Source: Dentipellis sp. KUC8613 (lineage: Eukaryota; Basidiomycota; Agaricomycetes; Russulales; Hericiaceae). Taken from it: a stretch of 64,000 nucleotides of DNA. The stretch lies in the NCBI GenBank assembly GCA_002286715.1, contig NSJX01000021.1:69905-133904 (forward strand). The letters run 5' to 3'. A model generated the notes under the pieces. It searched no databases. It saw only the letters and a list, made by a program, of their open reading frames with translations, and was not told the origin of the DNA. Positions 60,835 to 64,000 of the stretch are shown here, piece after piece (the first letter of the stretch is position 1; the number at the start of each line of letters is the position of its first letter). The translations under genes and the position numbers were made by a program.

Positions 60835-63800
60835 TGTACCTTCCTACAGTTTACTTCCAGTGTCATTATCAGTTCACAGTTTACCGATATGTGAACGTCA
60901 TCCCAACTGTCTTCGCTGGAATTCAACAATATCGACACGGTGGTCAAAGAACATAAGAGAAGCAGGCCAAAGGGTTCGACAGCTTTGCCGACCGAGAGCG
61001 AAGCGCATCAAAATACAGCTTTGGGGAGCCTCGTGTCAAACTTAGAGGTCACGATGTCGATGCAGGTGCCGAAGAACGACACGAGGATTACTGCCTGCTG
61101 GTAGATTTACTCTTTAGCTTCCGCTTTGGTTCCGTTGCTGTGGATGTAAAATCTTGATCGAGCGGAACCGGAGCGGAGGCGCTGAGCGAACAATAATATA
61201 TGCAGTATACGCGCTAGAGCAATTTCAGAAAAAATGCGGAGATGAAGGCTAAGTGAAGACTCCACCTGCTCGACCCCCGGGATCTCCTCGGCACGCTGCT
61301 TTGCCTCGAGGCATTCAATGGTCTTCCACAGATCTCGATCTCGGATTACCTGTACACCCGTCAGTCTCGATATCTAGACCCCTAGATTGTGAGAAGCAGC
61401 ATCGTACTTTGCGGCGCTCCGTCACCGTCGAATATTGGTCCCCGAGCGTCTTAGCCGGCCTCTGACTTAGGTTACGTCGACAAACTTGGATTTCTGGGTA
61501 GAGTTCCCGTGCGCTCCGCATCCTCCTTCGGTGTGGGCTTTCGAGATTTCGAGAAGCATAACGAGCACTGTATCAGCACACAATTAGCCATGATAGACCC
61601 GCTTGCATGTGCATAGAAAAAGCCTCCGCCGAGAGCTACCGGTGCCGGTCTCAGTCTACTTATTCTTGATTGTATAAAGTCTCTTGAGTCTCGCAGTTCA
61701 TAGGGACAACGGGCCACTATGGCCTTACAGTGGTCTGCACAGAACAAGTGCGCCACCCTTTCGGAACGTCACTGTGCGGGCTTGTCGGGCGAGAAAATGT
61801 CACTCACGGCGGTGTCGCTGAGTTGTTTCTACTAATTGGCTCAAGTTTGCTGAACGGGAGGGGGAAGGCATATGCGCATCAATCCCAGCCACATGAGAAC
61901 ATCTCGTTCGAAAAGCTCCCAGCGACAGACGACAGGTGAATGGAAGAGTTTGGGAGTGTCTGAGTCAAACGAAGTCAGACTCTCAACTGAAAGAATATTG
62001 AAAAAACAGCGTGGGAAATTATTAGCACAACGGTCGCGGAAATCAATCGACTCTCTCGGACTTCAACTTGACTTGACATCGCTACACAGCAAACTGCTGG
62101 CTCATTTCAACGTGCAAGACGCTGCCGCTCTCTCTCGTATCACGAAGGGAACCGATCGCTGCGGTCACTCGAGGAATAATCACGGACTATCTTAATGTGA
62201 TGAGCAGTCCGAGTCGTGGCGCTCAACGCACGACACTATTAGCACTGCCCTGCGTCACTGAGGTATGGTGTGTGCTCGTTGAGCCTTTGATCTTTCCTGA
62301 CCTGTCTAAACAAGCGATAGACATGCGCTGCCTGGGGGGGGCTGCAGTGGGGACGTCTCCGAAATGAGGATCGTGCCAGTGGACTAGAGCCATTACGGAA
62401 ATAGGTACGCCCTCCTTTGCAACGATTCTGTCTGGCCCTGGGTTCCCGACAGTCAATGCTTCTTCTCGGGAGAGAAGCACTCGAACCGAACAGAGGCGTT
62501 CTCAGTGCTGCAATTGCCCCAATTTGCGACGTTCAAAAGCAGTAAGAAAAATCGCCAAGCACGGCGGACAGTGCAAATGCCTCTGACGGGCTGTCGTCAG
62601 CGCTCCGTATACAGCGTGCTGTTCGATTGAACCATGATAGCTGTGTGTAGAGTCAATTGAACTCCAAATGAAACTCTACGTCCTAGTAGAGGTAATCGTA
62701 GCAGATACCACGAACGCTCATGTCGTGAGGCAGCGCCACTTGGGCCCCAATCTGCATTGACATGCGCTTTCGAGACACTCCACGCTGTCTCATAAGCTCT
62801 AAGGTTTGTCTCGTGGACGGCTACATCTCTTCACCGATCCCATGTACGGGCAGCGCAACAATAAGTGATCCATGGATAGCTATGTTCGGTACCGATCGAT
62901 GCCAGGACTATTGATCTCCACGGACCGAAGGTCTTGAGTCCTGCCATAGTATTGGGGGGCACATGAGGCGGCATTGACGTTAATTGCACTGGGAAGATAC
63001 GACGCGTAATTGCTGCGCGCACGACATGCGTGTGGTTTTATGCTGCCTTGCGTAAAACTGGTGCCGCCTCACGAGTTGCCCGCACCAATGTATGGCGGTT
63101 GCCACCGGAGGTCAAACCCTGCGGAGAAATGAATCTAGTTCCGCGCACGCGCGAATCAAGTGGCCCATTCGAGAAGCACTAAAAATACTTCAAGTGATAG
63201 CGGTCATCGTCGGCATCCTGAGCTGTACTTTTTTTCTGGAGCTCCTGTAACATGATCTCTCGCCGTGTGGCCTACGATACTTACCTCCTCGTAGCTCGTG
63301 AGCATGCAGTCGTGAAGCGTACGCAAACCTTTCCCGTTTCGTATCCCTCTAAAGGCGAACGTCAGTGGGGAAAAAGTTTCCTCTCGTGGTTTATCACCGC
63401 CCTGCCACGCCTTAGACTGGATGCTCCTCACGTACAGGGTCAACGATCACCCACAAGGATATATAGCTCCTGGCCGCATGTCCGGATGCCTTCTGTGCGT
63501 GCGCGGGCAGCACGTCTTGCCTTGCGACATCAGCGTGTCTGCTTGAGCAAGGTCATTGGACGATTCGAATTCGTGAAGCCAATTGGAGAGAGAATCACCA
63601 CATTCGCGGGCGAAATGTGACTGTGAATGTGAACAGTGATTCAATTAAGCGCCGGATGCAATCCCCTACTGAAGGCGCTCAGAGATCGTGATCAGAGTTC
63701 AGCGTGTATAATGAGGTGGAAAGAACCCATTTCAGCCGAGCGAGGATCTCAGCCGACGCCGTCTCTTCGTTCGGACTCGGAAGCACTCGGAGACCGAAGG

Positions 63801-64000
63801 CATGTCAGATAGTGTCTGTCAATATTAGACGAACACCAACAAACTACAATACAATGACGCGAAGCAATGGGGCAGGAATATGCGTCAGGACGAAAACGAG
63901 ACAAAGCGCGGGCGGAGGGACGTACCGAAAGAATGCATTGCATCGTATACGTTACAATACGTCAAAAGTCGCAGGCTTGAGAAAAACCATCGAACAAGAA
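60835..64000. other. Right edge, no supported gene
   Basis: Three kilobases with only scattered frames, the longest about 120 codons (63252-63620, plus). None has recognisable motifs, signal peptide or consistent splicing. I found no similarity to the repeated units of this window. Confidence 0.45.

Overview
The window reads as nuclear DNA of a filamentous basidiomycete, most likely an Agaricomycete. The genes are split by many short introns (about 45-60 nt, GT-AG, with at least one clear GC-AG), the exons are GC-rich, and the gene content fits: alcohol-oxidase-type GMC oxidoreductases, paralogous ferric reductases, thaumatin-like proteins, F-box proteins and lineage-restricted kinase-like proteins. 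All exon models were joined by hand from splice signals, reading frame and comparison of paralogs inside the window, so outer coordinates are firmer than internal junctions.

Layout. 0.3-5.0 kb holds a protein-kinase-like gene (-) beside an unrecognised small gene (+), followed by a decayed tandem copy of the same pair. 5.9-7.8 kb is a dynein light intermediate chain (+). 8.4-10.1 kb is a secreted lactonase-like beta-propeller (+). 10.5-18.3 kb carries two tandem ferric reductases (-) with matching promoters, each holding two perfect ATCWGATAA iron-GATA sites. 19.0-34.0 kb contains three alcohol-oxidase-like GMC genes. Each has one copy of what I read as a U1 snRNA gene downstream on the same strand, and a fourth U1 copy with only the tail of a GMC gene lies near 45 kb. 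Between the first and second GMC genes are tRNA-Arg(UCU) and MDM34, an ERMES subunit.

34.2-41.9 kb is a conserved housekeeping block: MTD1 (folate metabolism, +), an ORM family sphingolipid regulator (-), and a Virilizer-like subunit of the m6A writer complex (+). 42.2-49 kb holds two F-box genes (-) and degenerate sequence. 49.3-50.4 kb is protein phosphatase inhibitor 2 (+). 52.7-55.1 kb is a convergent pair of thaumatin-like genes. 56.7-58.6 kb is a third F-box gene (+). 60.0-60.8 kb is a third member of the unrecognised small family. The last 3 kb shows no gene I can support.

The main theme is local duplication of multi-gene units (kinase + small gene; ferric reductase + promoter; GMC oxidase + U1) followed by decay, set among single-copy housekeeping genes. 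The best candidates for something undescribed are the small family found three times here, and the U1 snRNA genes that appear to travel with alcohol-oxidase genes.
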